Shown in pieces: positions 22,861 through 35,700 of a stretch of 64,000 nt of DNA. Both the position numbers and the translations under genes were made by a program. The notes beneath the pieces were generated by a model. The model saw only the letters and a list, made by a program, of their open reading frames with translations, searched no databases and was not told the DNA's origin. This DNA comes from Trebouxia sp. TZW2008 (Eukaryota > Chlorophyta > Trebouxiophyceae > Trebouxiales > Trebouxiaceae): positions 36,158-100,157 of the forward strand of contig BDIU01000185.1 of the NCBI GenBank assembly GCA_002118135.1, written 5' to 3'. How positions within the stretch are numbered: the first letter of the stretch is position 1; every line of letters begins with the position of its first letter.

Positions 22861-25043
22861 ATGAGCCCGCAAGGCGGCGAGTCTGACTCGAAAAGTAAAG
22901 GTAGCAAGACAGGTACAATAAGACGCATTTGGTCGTAGTTCTGCAGTTTTTTCGTACGAGGTCAGAAGCCTGATCTCCGAAACTGATCAGACATGTCAAT
23001 AGCAGTTGCGCCTGCTAAAGCAGCTCGGCGGCTCGATGCTGCATGCATATACCAATAAAGCCGCCTTGGAGCGTGACTTCCCTGGCAGCCTGCTTTTGTT
23101 GCAATGTGGCTGGTGCAGCGACAAACCTAGGCTCATTTGCCGTGCTCAGCAGAATTTGAGCAAACAGCTTTGCTGATGGCGTAAGGCTGTTTGACTACAG
23201 ATACAAAAGGCAAGGGCAAGGCAACCGAGCAAGATGTGAAGGATTCAAAGGGCAAGGGCAAGCTTGTTGAACCTTTGGACGATGACGAAGAGGACGAGGA
23301 GGATTTTGATGCGGAGGTGAAATCATTTGAACTTTTGACAGAGCTTTCATGTGCCTCATCACATGCGTGCGAGCTATGGTCAGGCCTCTATATTGGTACA
23401 TGTCACAGATGACTTGAGGACTACATTGGCCTCGAATATATGAGCTGGATGATTGCTCATGAAACGTCTCTTTGTTGGCTACAATTGGCAACACCCTTGT
23501 GTCGCCTGTGTCGTCATCCTTCGTCACCTGTTGAAGCATATGCATGCATCTTTGCCTTGAGATTGCAGGCATGGTTTCTGCCAGGGTTGTGGTAGCAAAC
23601 TGATACAGACGCCAGGATTGTCTTCTTTATCATCATGCAATGCAATCTGCTGGCTTGCCCACAGGCTGGCTCAGGTAGCGAGGACGATGATGAGTTAGAT
23701 GAGGAGGACGAAGATGAGGATGACGACGAAGAGGAAGAGGAGGACGAGGATCAGCCACCCTCAAAGAAATCCAAGGCATGCTCCGTTCAAGCGTCAGAGA
23801 CATTGCAGCAATGTCAAGCATGCTTGGAGATGTGTTGCAACCTTTTCACGCATAGTCGATGATGTGCAAGCTTGGGTATTCAAAACATTGTTTGACACGT
23901 TGCGCCTCTGCTCAACACTGAAGGTGTTGCTTGCGGCATGCCTAATTGTTCTGTGGCATCTGTGATGGGCAATTAGGAAGACGGCAATTGTGGCCAAAGG
24001 TCCAATAGAGGAGGTGTGCATGCAGGTTGGACAGGGCAGCTCACCAAAGCCCAGCATCTGCAGTAAATGTTGTGACAGGTGGCAGACTTCATCCTGATGA
24101 AGCTAGTTGCACTTGTGATTTACAAAATGACAGGCAGCAATTGATGACAAAACAGTTGATAAGCAAAGATTGCATGCAGGTTGAACAGGGCAGCTGATCA
24201 GAGCCCAGCATCTGAAGTACATTGCAACATTGCAACTTAATACCTGATCAAGCTTGAGGTGTTGCTATAATTCCAATAGGTGGAGACCAAGACAGGCAAT
24301 TGTTGGCCACAGAGCTGATAAGTGAGGATTGCATGCAGGTTGAACAGGGCAGCTCATCAAAGCCCAGCAGCTCTTCCAAAGCTGGTGCAAGCAGCTCATC
24401 AAAGCCAAAGCCAAGCAAGAAGAGGAGGAAGGGAGATGGTGATGAAGAAGATGAGGTCAGTTATTTGAACACAAAGTGTTGCAGTGCTCCAATTTTTTGT
24501 CATTGTAGAGCTGGAGAGGCAGTCATGTTCAGCATGATCACCAAATCATTTCTACGTGCTGCTCCTACGACAGCGTTTCTGAGCATGTTTTTGGGCCCAC
24601 AGGTCTGGCGCGCGATGCCAAAGAGTTGACTTTCAGCGCTTCTCATGTTCTGCTGCTACAAAAAGCATGTACAGCCAAAACCTGCAGCTTGTGCTGCTTC
24701 TGCTGCTGCAGCTATACAAGCTTTGTCACAAACGCTGAAGCAATCAAGAAATCACAGCAACGCCTGTTGCTGGCACACTCACGTCGCGTGTCAAGAGCTT
24801 GTGCTTGTTGCTTGAACAATCTCAGCCTTGAGATATAGGGCTTTCCGAGACATTGCACTCTTGTGTTGTGTGCAGGAGGACGCTGAACCAGAGACAATAA
24901 ATCATGCCTCAGGCGATGAAGTCGACCCATCCCTGATCATCCCGGGTGGTCGACGAGCACGCAAAGGGCGACCACAAATTGGTGGCGGAAATCAGTATAA
25001 GTATCAGCAGAAGATGGCTGACTCAGATGAAGACAGCTGGTGA
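22861..25043 (+). CDS. CHZ1-like histone H2A.Z chaperone
   Basis: Five exons join in phase: 22861-22912, 23201-23316, 23665-23775, 24339-24455 and 24876-25043, about 187 residues. The protein is dominated by Lys/Gly/Ser and long Asp/Glu runs (for example DDDEEDEEDFDAE and EDEDEDDDEEEEEDEDQ) with a basic KPSKKRRKG patch. The last exon has VDPSLIIPGGRRARKG, which matches the CHZ motif used by yeast Chz1 and relatives to bind H2A.Z-H2B dimers. A nuclear role in H2A.Z delivery is inferred from that motif and the acidic composition. Exon 3 ends at TCCAAG|GCATGC, so a GC-AG intron is needed. Two worn copies of the exon 4 front edge lie in intron 3. The acidic composition alone would fit other histone chaperones or nucleolar proteins. 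Confidence 0.8.
24005..24240 (+). repeat. Copies of the CHZ1-like exon-4 front edge
   Basis: The acceptor and exon start (GCATGCAG|GTTGAACAGG, GCAGCTCATCAAAGCCCAGC) at 24331 are preceded by copies near 24017 and 24172. The first reads GGTTGGACAGGGCAGCTCAC and the second GGTTGAACAGGGCAGCTGAT. Both keep the TGCATGCAG acceptor. The period is about 155-160 bp. Confidence 0.88.
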
Positions 25044-25674
25044 AAGCACAACTATCTGCGCAGCTTCTGTAGTCAGAATAACTTTGAAGAGCGTGTGAGT
25101 AGGCAATGGTTTCCCAACAGCGTGCTCATTGCCTTTCTATGTGTGAGCAGTGCTGAATGACTTGCTTCGGCAACTCAGAGAAGCAAATGGTCTCAAAGCA
25201 TGCATGGCCATGCATTGCGCAACATTGCCCCTGTTCTTCGTTACCGTATGTAACTGTTGTACCTCATGTCGGCAAAGACGACCTTCTGTATAGTTTCAAC
25301 AGATTTTCTGACTTGGAGACCAGACTCTGTGTAGTACTGAACAACAACTGCAAGAGGGTGTTACAGTACACGGGACGCAGCAGCCTGAGCTCCACATGGC
25401 TAGCAATTGTGATAGCGTCTTCCATCTCTGACTTGGTGTGTTGCTGGGCGCATTTTCCAGGAAGCATAATGATTGACATTGTGGCCACGAATCAATACAG
25501 GTATTGCAATGAGCATCGTACATTTGTGACAATGCTGATCACTGGCAGCTGCTGCAGCTGGACTGACAAAATTCAGTCCGCTGCCGTGAGTGGCCATGCA
25601 TTCAGGAAGATAACAAGTTGCTTGTTAGCCAAGCACCAATAAGCAGCAGGCTGAGCACATGGCAAGTGCAAGGT
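25044..25674. other. Convergent 3' region, CHZ1-like and BtuF-like genes
   Basis: Probably two 3' UTRs. TGTAA at about 25249 could serve the + gene, and TTACA at about 25357 the - gene. A 161-codon open frame overlaps it but shows no recognisable motif, so I do not call it. Confidence 0.45.
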
Positions 25675-28600
25675 TCAAGCTTTATACAGAACTTTTGCTG
25701 CAGTCTGCAAAATATGCTGAGCCGCAAGCACAGAAACCTGACAGTCAGTCTGCTTCTCAGTATGCTGCATTGGTATTGCAATCATTGATCTCTTTGCCTG
25801 GAGGCGATTGTCCATGACAGAGTGCAGCGTGGCATCAGGACTACCCCACAAGCAGCCATCTTCAGTGCTGAAAGCAGCAACACAAATACTGTTCTTGCTT
25901 TCTGTGTGCAGCTGGCTTGAAGTGCACGCAACGCTTTGACCTGCTATATTATCTACCTGGATGGCTAATTTCTCCAGTTGTAAACTGTCCTCATCGTTGA
26001 CTAAAATGTGCTGTTGAAGGCCTGATGCTGCAAGTGACATGCTGGTGTGCGACTGCCACAGATAGATTCTGTAACTGCTAGGGCCGACATCCTTCCTGTT
26101 GATCCTGAGTAGTGTTGGCTCCTGCAGAAAGTACAAAACAACAAACTCATCACTAAATCATAGCGGTCGGCAATAAGCAATTTACAAACCGGAGGCTATG
26201 TTTGAACACTTCTTCAGACAAATTGATGCTAGCGCGCTCAGGGGCACAAGCAGGTTGCCACTTCATAGGGCACTGACCCAAACACATCTTTAACAAGAGA
26301 CAGATGGTGTCTGTATAAGCACAGCAACATATTTGCTTCAATACCCACAAACAAGCAACACCTTGCGCACACAATGCAAATGATGGTCATAGGCGTTGCA
26401 GTACAATTTGATCGAGCGTCTGTACACTGTGCTTTACTATCATTCCGATGTCGCAGAATTTACTTCTGGAACTCACCGTGATCGAATTTATCCTGTCACC
26501 TCTGTTGGATGGAACCTTGAAATGTCCATACGGACAATGCCGGCAGCGGTTAGCGCAACATACTGATTGCTGCCTGAGGGTCTGCTCAGTCATGACCTAC
26601 AAGAAAACCAAAATGTTTCAGGACTTGTCACATGGGCACGTGCCTCACAAAACAACTGATATGAGGGCTGTTCTCTTTGTCCTAGCCTTGTGCATTATGT
26701 TTGTGGCTCACAATCCCTGTTTGGTCTGACCAGACCTTTTGGGAAATGATGCAAGGAACTGGTTTGCAATCACCTCCTAGCACCAGGGCGCAAGGCGTTC
26801 TTCATTAGCAAGAAGACCGGCAGAGCTGTATGTCACGCAATGCCATACACATGCTGTTGCCAGCCTGTTGTATGCTGTGCAGTTTCCATCATTCAGCCTC
26901 TCTGTGTAATGCACAAATGGACAGCAGCACTGAAAGAGCTGTATGACTTTCAGCATCAAGGGCAGATGGATGCGTGGGCCTCAGACAAGGTGCACTGGCC
27001 CTAGACAAGCCAAAAAGCGCCACCTTGTAGCCAGTGGCAGGATCAGTGTAGGTGGACTGACCAGCAGCAATAGCTGTTGCATGCGCATCCTCAATTTCTG
27101 GACCTAGGTATGGAGCTGCCCTCCACTTACGCTCCTTCGACTGCGGTGCTTGCATAGTTTGTAAGCTGGGTGTGCCAATTTGCTGCGACTGCATGCTGTC
27201 CTGCTTTGCCTGCTGATGCTTATGCTGTGCCTGCTGAGCTTCATGCTGAGCATGTGGAGTGCCGAGCTGAGTCTGCTGAGCTTCAGATGCTGACTGAGCT
27301 GGCTGTTGTGCTTGCTTCTTGCCCTGTTGCACTGACAGAGGCACTGTAGACTCAGCATCCTTATGCAAGATCCCAGCGCACTCAGCATGAGCGGCATCCT
27401 GATTGTCTGAGCTGCTGCCAAGCCTGTTCTGAACACAAACAGCTATCTTGTCATTGTGAGAGGCGCCCTGAGGGTGGGCAGACACACCATTGCAAGCAGG
27501 CACACTATTGCTTGCTGCCTGACTTGGCTGGCTGGCCTCTGTCGCTGTGCTTTTAAAAGTTTTTGCAGAGCTTGCACGCTTTGTGTCCCACCATGTCCAA
27601 GGGAAGTCCTGAGGGATGAGATCATGCCTGTTGTGTAACAGCCCCACCAAAAATTCAAGAGCATCCACCAAGCGAGGCCCTGGCCTGGCAAACATCTGAT
27701 TCCCATCAACAATAGCTACTCTGCCCTCCTTCACAGCCCTCAGGCCCTGCCTGCAGATAGCCAGCAGAGCCTTAACGCCCCTGGCAGCAGAAGAGAAAAT
27801 GCAAAGCCAGACTGTCATGTGAGTGGCGCTGCTGATGTGGTCATGCTGATGGTCTTTAGGCAGCATTGCAATAAAAACAAAGCCAGAGTGCCATTTGGCT
27901 GGCACTGCTGACATGATGTTTGGAGCAGTGATCACCCTAACCAGTCAGCAATCTCTCCCACTGAAAGCCAAAGGCAGCAAACCAATGAGGTACAACATGC
28001 AGACAAGACTACATAGTCGGCATGCTCACCACCAACTTTTGCTGTTCAGTAAGTCCTCTTCTTTTCTGGTGTCTTCAATTGTAAAGCCACATGGGCACAC
28101 AATGATCCAGTCGCAGTCAGCGTCCACCAAGGCTTGGTTTGAGATCCGTATTGATGGTCCTGCCCCGCCATCGCCTCTGCAAACAGAAGAATGGCTGTAC
28201 CACCCTATGAAGCAAAAATGATGCTGCTCCACAATTGCCTCATCAGGCATGATAGCAGAATGCAGCCAAAGTCAGGACACACGCCACTCTAGACAATGTC
28301 AGGCTACATACATGCATTACGCTACAACTTGCGTGGTTAGCATTGTCCCTTCTGTGATTGTTATGCAAGTGGCACCACATGCAATGTACACAAGCAGCCA
28401 TATATAGCTGACCTTCAGATGTCTTCATGCACCAAATGAGTAAGCATATATGGCACAAAAGAAGTGATGGCATGCATGCAGCTTGATGCGGAGATTGCAC
28501 TCGGAGCGGGCTGTCTTCTCACATTGGCAAATTGAGTGGATGCACGCCCCCAGCCATCTTGATCATTTCAGGTGTCCAGTGCCCCCCAATAAACAAGGGG

Positions 28601-29431
28601 TCTAGCCACTCAACAAATGCCACCTGCTTGCAATGCAGGGCCCAATCAGCTTTGACAGCAATACATCTGACCTGTAGTGATCTTTTGTGGTGCGTTGAAA
28701 ACCAGTGCTGTGCATGGACCACATGCAGCACAGGACATGCAAAGCTGCCAAATGAATGGACATGCAGAGCAATAAGGTACTCATGTGATGATGGGAGCTT
28801 GCATGTATCATAAGCATGCATGTAGTGCAGGAAAAGGCAAGTGTGCCACCAGATCAAGATATTGAAGGCAGACCTTGACATCATTTTGACCTTGCAAAGC
28901 TGAGCTGGCAGCTGCTTGCGCCTTTTGCACTCTGGTCTTCAGAGCAGCTACTGTCTCTTGACTATGCTGCTGCTTGCCGATAGCTGTGCCAACCCTTTCG
29001 ATGTCTGCCAGGACGTCTGACAACTTCTGTGGGTTGAGTGTCACTATGCGGGGCTTGATCGAGAAGTGAGCCACGGTTTTTTCCACCAAGGCCAGATCTA
29101 CCGAACACACATTGCAAAGATCCTGTGTCACGATGACATCGGGCCCAAGGGATGTCAGTCGCTCCTGTTCTAGATAATACAATCCTTCACCCCTGGCCAA
29201 GCTCCCTTTGACAACGTCGTCCATTTGCTTGCTGCTCACAAACTCATTCACTGCTCCCGTCAAGATTGGTAGTTTCTCGACATCGCTGGGCCAATTGCAT
29301 TCGTGCGATCTGCCCACAAGCAGGTGGACACCACCAGCAACAGCGATGATGTCTGTGGCACTGGGCAACAAAGACACCACCTTGAGTTGATTGGAGTCCT
29401 GCATGGTTGAGGCGTACATGACGCTAGACAA
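25675..29431 (-). CDS. BtuF-like binding-protein fold fused to a DUF5522 cysteine domain
   Basis: Six exons join in phase: 28874-29431, 28523-28671, 28030-28176, 27024-27780, 26477-26596 and 25675-26121, about 725 residues. Residues 1 to about 330 follow the BtuF/FepB-type periplasmic-binding fold: VVSLLPSATDI, GRSHECNWP, EWLDPLFIGGHWTPEM, CGFTIEDTRKE and VKEGRVAIVDGNQMFARPGP. A Gln/Ala/Ser-rich linker of about 180 residues follows. Then comes YTDPATGYK|VMTEQTL and a cysteine motif CC-x3-C-x2-CPYGH, typical of DUF5522. The last 148 residues are unassigned. In bacteria this fold delivers cobalamin or iron chelates to ABC importers. Here there is no signal peptide, so a cytosolic or organellar role is likelier. 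The substrate is unknown. The combined domain order is what the phases require. Confidence 0.85.
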
Positions 29432-29758
29432 GCATCAAGCAGCAGCTGCTTGTGCAACTTTGCTCAATGGCAACGTCAAAGACGCACTTTGACCTCAGCC
29501 TCGAGGTTGAAGTCAGGAATGTACGGCGTCAGAGCTGAAGTACGCCGTCGTGCATCAGGCTTTGCACTTTCAGCTTCAGCCGGGTCGCTCGACGCAATGA
29601 GCGTCCGATCAATGCAATGACCGCAATGACACCAAATTGAAGTGGTTGCTGCATCGCGCATGTACTGTACAGCTGTGGCTCGTTGTTTGCAACTTGCAGT
29701 GATCTGATGACGAGTGATCCTCAGCACTGCATTTCGAGTTAGCCAACCGCGGTGTCGC
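29432..29758. promoter_or_regulatory. Bidirectional promoter region, BtuF-like and TWD40-1
   Basis: The start codons of two divergent genes are 327 bp apart. Open readings exist on both strands in this slightly GC-richer stretch, but none joins to an exon. No specific element was recognised. Confidence 0.45.
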
Positions 29759-32700
29759 ATGGCGCAAGCTGCAAATGCAATTGCCTCAGAGCAGTCCGTT
29801 GGCCCAGGCTTGTTGTCGACATTGCAGCTTAGCCTGGCACAGCAGATTGACTTTTCCTCTGTTTTTGGGGTACGCGTCTCCAAAGAAACAGCAATTTGCC
29901 GTGCCTATGGGCTGCCCCACTGCAGCGCTAAACACGTGCAAGCATGTGCTGCTCAATAGATTCCACCCGCACGCAGGTGGAAGGTTCTCGCCTGATAAGT
30001 GGGACATATGCAAGATGCATGTGCCTTCACCCTCGACAGCCTATAGTTGCCCTGGTAGGGCAGTCTGTGAAGCAGCATGATCATATAACTGACACACTGC
30101 CACATCAGTATTAACAATGCTGCTGCTGTCTGCAGAGTGTATCTGGAATAGTTGCAGAGTTTGACCTAATCTCAGGCTGCAAACTTGGAAGCACAGAGGC
30201 AGGCGGAACACCAATCAGCATAGCATACACATCAGATGCGTCTCTGCTGATTGCAGTCCTTCAGGTTTGACTCACGTGGTCGCGCCAGACAGCTGCTTGC
30301 AGTGTGAACTGGTTTTACAGCCTTCACATGCAGCATGCAATCGTCAACCGCATGCTACAGTCATGATGTACATGCAAACAATGTCTTTTGCTCAAGCTCA
30401 TAGACCAAGCTGTGAGGTGACTGGTGCAAAATCGTTTTGTCAATATCTGGTCGTCATTTGTCAGGAGCGAGGGGTTGTTGCCTGGAGTCCACAAGTCTGG
30501 AAAAGGCGTGTTCTGCTAGAGTCCAGCGGAAAGGAGAAGCCATGGTACAATGCACACCTGGCTATCATGGCGGTGAGCTTTCACGCTGCCCTGATGCTGT
30601 GCGTGTCAATGGCTGCAAATACGCTCGGCCAAGTGCTGATTTACCTGCAGGGTTGGTTTGCAATCAGCCGCCTGCACTCTTGGGACAGATTGATTCAAGT
30701 CAGGAATTTGTGAAGGTAATGCATTCTGAAAACATTGCCACTGTTGATGCAGGGTCCACAGCCTCAGATTCTGTACTGTCAGCATGGCGGCACAAGCGTT
30801 CGCCTGGTATACACTGTCATGCCAGCACCAGTGGCTGGCAAGAAGAGTGCAGAGAAGCAAGGCGCACAGCTGAAGAGCGACAACAAGAAGCCCATTGTGG
30901 CTATGGCTCCACACCCGTCAGGTGCCCACAGTTCTTATTGAGCTTATTTAATGAAATGATCATGACTTCATGATGCCTGCACCCTGGTTGCATTGATGGT
31001 GGCAGTACAAGAACATTTCGTTCCTGCATGTGACTGTGCATGGGTCTTGCGCTTGCTGTTGGAATATCTGCTCCCTGCATAGTTAGAAAAACGATTGTGA
31101 ACACTGCATTGTGGGATGAGTGAACGCTACATTGCATTTGTGTGTAAAAATCCGCAAGTCATGATATTTTCCAAGTGAGTCAGCATCACTCAGCCACTGA
31201 CTTTTTGTCTCAGGCGTCCATTTGTCCTACTTGTTGTCGCATCTGTATTGTCTGGTGACCACCGCTACGTTGCATGGTTTATCAGGACTATCTTTGTCGA
31301 GCTTCAACAAGCTGATGTGCTGACAATGCTTGCAGAGCCAATTGTGCTAGTCATGAACGCGGATGGCACCTTGTCTGGGTGCACTCCCAACCAGAGAAGC
31401 TTTGTGACCCTGTGGACCGTCCCAGGTGAGAACGCATGGGAATGGCATTTGACAGAACCTGACACAAGACAAGATTAGCACTTTGCAAAGCTTGCTGCCA
31501 TAGGCCTGCCTGCACATGCTTCACAAACACAATCAAAGCTTGCATGCATTCTGAGCTTGGCAATCCTTAAGCGCCTGTTTTGTTTAGCCATACACAGACA
31601 CAAAGCATGACTGCAGCTTCCATGCCTCATTGCAATGTACAGCATTTCAGCTTTGCAATCACACTTCTCGTTAAGCATGATAATCCCGCCCTAAGACTAG
31701 TTGAAAGCATACCTTCTGCAATTGCAATGGACTGATCTCTGGGCTTTGATGTCCGGTTCTTCATCATCTGTGCAGTGGACAGCAGCAAACGAGGCATCAC
31801 CAGAGGGGTCATCAGTGCCCAGAGCCATCCACTGAGGACAGGCACCAGCAGTGCTCTCATAGCTGTGGGCACCTCTAGCGGCACAGTTGCTGTTCTAGAG
31901 TCCATGGGCAGGTGCTGTGCCGTGCTGTGATGCGCTGTGCTGTGCCTGCTGTGCTGTGCTGTGCCTGCTGTGCTGTGCTGTGCTGTGCTGTGCTGTGCTG
32001 TGCTGTGCTGTGCTGTGCTGTGCTGTGCTGTGCTGTGCAGTCATGCCAAGCTTTGCCGTGTTGCGCTGTGCCATGTCGTGCTGCTTTTGCAGACTTGCCT
32101 TGGCTGTGCCCTGACAAGCAAAGTACAGCTTTCTTGCAGCAGTCTCACCTTTGTATGAAGCCAAGGCTTCAAGGCATGGTCTGTTGTTGATTACAAGTAA
32201 AACCCCGAATATTTTTCTACCTGGCAGGTCCGAGGCTCGCAAGATGGAACAGAAGGAGCTGGTCATGGAGGGTGGCGTGGTTGGCATTGGCATCAACCTG
32301 GTGGGCCCTTCTGCATTGCATTTTCCTGAAGCTGTGTCGCTGCATAAGTGATTTACAAATTGTTGATTTTCACACCGCCTTGCGATCACTGGCTTTAGCA
32401 GGCACCGTGCTGCTGCAGTTGTGCCCATTTGTTCTGTGCAGCTTGTTCGCTTTGGGTTCTGAGATGTATTTGGCCATCGCTCATGGATCTTTGCATGCAG
32501 ACTGCTTGTCAAACGCTGCTGCTGGATCAGCCGCATTGCGTCTCTGCCAATGCTTGCTGGAATGTATGCAGGCTGCATGTCAAGTGACAGCCTTTGCTAG
32601 AGACAGCCGCGGTGACGGGCACGCCTATGCTTGGCAGTTGCTTGGCACAACCCATGGATGCACCTTGCGGCAGGTGGCGATCGAGGTGAAGCGCCCTGAC

Positions 32701-35700
32701 ACCTTGCTAGAGTCGGCACGCCAATGTCTGACAGCTGACACTCACATGCCAACTTGCACTGCTTGACACGAACTCCGACGTAATTGTAAGACAAAGGTCA
32801 GCACTTGCTCAGGGGCCTGCATGTCAGGTGACTGGCTTGCAGTTTTACTGGTAATGCAATGCAAGGCTATGCTGCTCGGCAACAAGCCGCTGTGCCATAT
32901 TGTAGGCACTTTATGCATAGCATGCAAGATGTCGCAATGCCATTGAAAGATGTTGCATCTGCTGCTTGAGCCCTCAAGTCAGAGAGATGCACAGCAATGT
33001 AAAGCTGTTGGGTGGCAACATGGGCTGGCCACTGCAGTTGCAGCAGCCTCCTCCTGGCAAAGCCTGAACATGTAAGCGGTGCAATTGTGTCTGTGCTACA
33101 ATGTATGTAATCTTGCTGCTGCAGCTGTTAAGTTTGGGTGATGCAGTGCAAGGCAGTCTTGCAGGGTGCCAAGCTGCCCAGAAGGGCTGTTGACCATGTT
33201 GCATTGCAGTCAACTACATAGAACATGCACAGCGATACTCTGGTGCTGTGCTTGTCACTGAGTCTTGTTCCTACTCTGCTACAGCCGTCAAGTATAGGAG
33301 ACGCAGTGCAAGGCAATACCGCTGGGCGGCAGGCTGGGCTGGCCACCGCCACAGCAGCAGCCTCCTCCTGGCAGACGCTGTGGGGAGCAACACCCTCTTG
33401 GGCCAGCAACACTGGTGTGACTTCTTCTTTGGATCTTCCTGCATTTCTTTGAGTTTTTTGGGACCCTTGCTGCAAGCTCCCGTCCACCTATCAGGCCTGG
33501 ATGGTGTTTGTGTCATCCCAAGCATTCAGTAGCAAAGTGCCCATTTGCATGGCCTTGGCTCTATTTCAGCTGGTCCTGCACAAAGTTGCAACAGCAAGAT
33601 GGTCGTGACATCCATGCATCACCTTGTGATTGGCAAGGTACACACGCCCCCACTAACAGCCCAACTCGTCCTGCCCTCACTTTCAACAGCCATATGGCCC
33701 TTGATGTGTATGTGTCAGCTTTGCTTAATTGAGAACTGTGCTCACGCTGCAGATGGTGCTTCCAATGTGATCGGCAAGATGCACACACAAACACACCTCT
33801 TGACAGGCCAACTAGTCCTGCACTGGCTGCCAACAGCCAGATGAAATCCTCTGGCAAGCGCATCAACATTCCTTGATGCTGCAGGTGGTGCCTCCCATGT
33901 GATTGGCAAGGTACACACGCACCCACTGACAGGCCAACTCGTCCTGCACTGGCTTCCAACAGCCAGATGGGAATCTCTGGCAAGTGTGTCAGCAGCCAAG
34001 CTAGCGCCCTCTGATGCAGCCTCTGCTCAACAGCTGCTGACTGCAACAGTCATGTCGGCACTGCTGACTTCTGACCCTGGCAGCTCGGTGGGCTTGCCTG
34101 TAGTGGCTGGTCAGCATACCCCCCTGAGCTTCTGGGGTGGGGAGGGCACCAGGTGGGGGTTATCCTCCAGTGCTTGTGCATTCAGTGCAAGGCAACAACA
34201 GCATTACTGACAGCCACATGTCTGCCCTGCTAATGTCTGATTCTGGCAACTTTGTGGGCTTGCCTAAAGAGTCTGGCCAGCATACCCCCCTGAGCTTTTG
34301 GGATGGGGAGGGCACCAGGTGAGGGTTGCTGTGTTGCCCACTTGCATGTTGGTCACTCATGCAGTCTCTGCCCAGCAGCTGCTAACAGCCACTATCATGT
34401 GTGCGCTGCTGACTTCTGACCCTGGCAGCTCTGTGGGCTTGCCTGTAGTGGCTGGCCAGCCTGACCCCCCAAGCTTCTGTGGAGGGGAAGGGACCAGGTA
34501 GGGGTTTGTCTTCTCTTCATGCCAAGCAATGCGCGCTTGACCATATCTTGCCAGCAACAGCATAGCAACAAGGAGCGCTTGACCATATCTTGCCAGCAAC
34601 AGCATAGCAACAAAGAGGCTCTGCAGGGCTGCCTGTGGTGGCAGATCATTCCTTTGGCCACACAATTTGCAAGCTTTGCATGTTGACAATGGGTATATGA
34701 GCTCCATGCCGTAGCTGCAGCTGCTGCATCCTTCCTGTCTTGAACATTTGCTGCAACCTGTGTTGTATAAGCTGGTGACATTGTGTACGCTGTGCTGCAG
34801 TTTCAGCAAGCATCTGGCGTTCCCTCGCCACCTGTACCTGCTGGATGGGCGCCACCTTGCAGCCTTCAAGCCCCTCACAGGTCAGCACATCAAGAGTACA
34901 CATCTGACACTATCCCTCAAACCCACAGTGCACAATCTACAATATGCGTCAGACTCACATTGCATATTGAAGACTATGCCTCCAGTCCACAGATGACGCA
35001 GCCTTTTTGTGAGCTTATCTGCTCAAGCATCATCTGCAATATGCACATGCGCTGTGAGAAGAGTGTGTCTTGGGTGAGACAGCATGTGCAGGTTGTGAAT
35101 GCAATGTTGAAAGACTGCTACTTTGCCATCATCAGCTGCAATTTTGTGCAAGCAAGTCTCAGCAGCAATGGAATGTCATTGATGCACACCATTGTGCAGA
35201 CAATGTTGAGGGAGTGCTGCTTTGCACAGACAAGCTGTTCATTATGTGTAGGCAAGTGCTGCCTGACGGGAGCTCAGCAGGACAGCACCACCTAGCGTGC
35301 AAGCTGCTGCTGTGCAGCAACTCACATCTTGTCTTGGTGAACAGCACAGGACGCAAGCTGTGTGGAGGCAATGTGCTCCCAGAGAGATTGCGGCTGTTCA
35401 TAAGACGAGCTGTGTACTGAGCGCAGGCAAGTGCCAGCAGGTCCAGTTGCTGCCTGAAAGCAACTCAGCAGGGCAGCAGCACCTGGCTTGCAAGGTGCTG
35501 CACAGCATCAAGCAGGCCGCCTTTGTCTTCTTCTACCGGGTGCAGGAGGGGGGCGGCAAGGGGTCAACCCTCACCCCTGGAACTCTGGAGTGGACTGTGG
35601 TGTCAGAGCACAAGCTTGGAGAGGAGAAGTCTATGGTGTGGACATTGCCAGGTAAGGTACATGGACCTCTCATCAGCTGCTGTTTGTAGCAACAGACACA

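Noticed and set aside
25157..25642. 161-codon + strand open frame after the CHZ1-like gene
   Set aside because: It lies in the convergent 3' region, has no exon joins, and its sequence is not family-like.
27104..27436. 110-codon - strand frame overlapping the BtuF-like gene
   Set aside because: It is a shifted-frame shadow of the Gln/Ala-rich linker exon.
29476..29883. 135-codon - strand open frame between BtuF-like and TWD40-1
   Set aside because: It overlaps the TWD40-1 first exon on the other strand and the bidirectional promoter; no motif seen.
31895..32578. 227-codon - strand open frame rich in Gln, His, Ser and Thr
   Set aside because: Its length comes from the (TGTGC)n microsatellite and from the antisense of a TWD40-1 exon; it shows no family motif.
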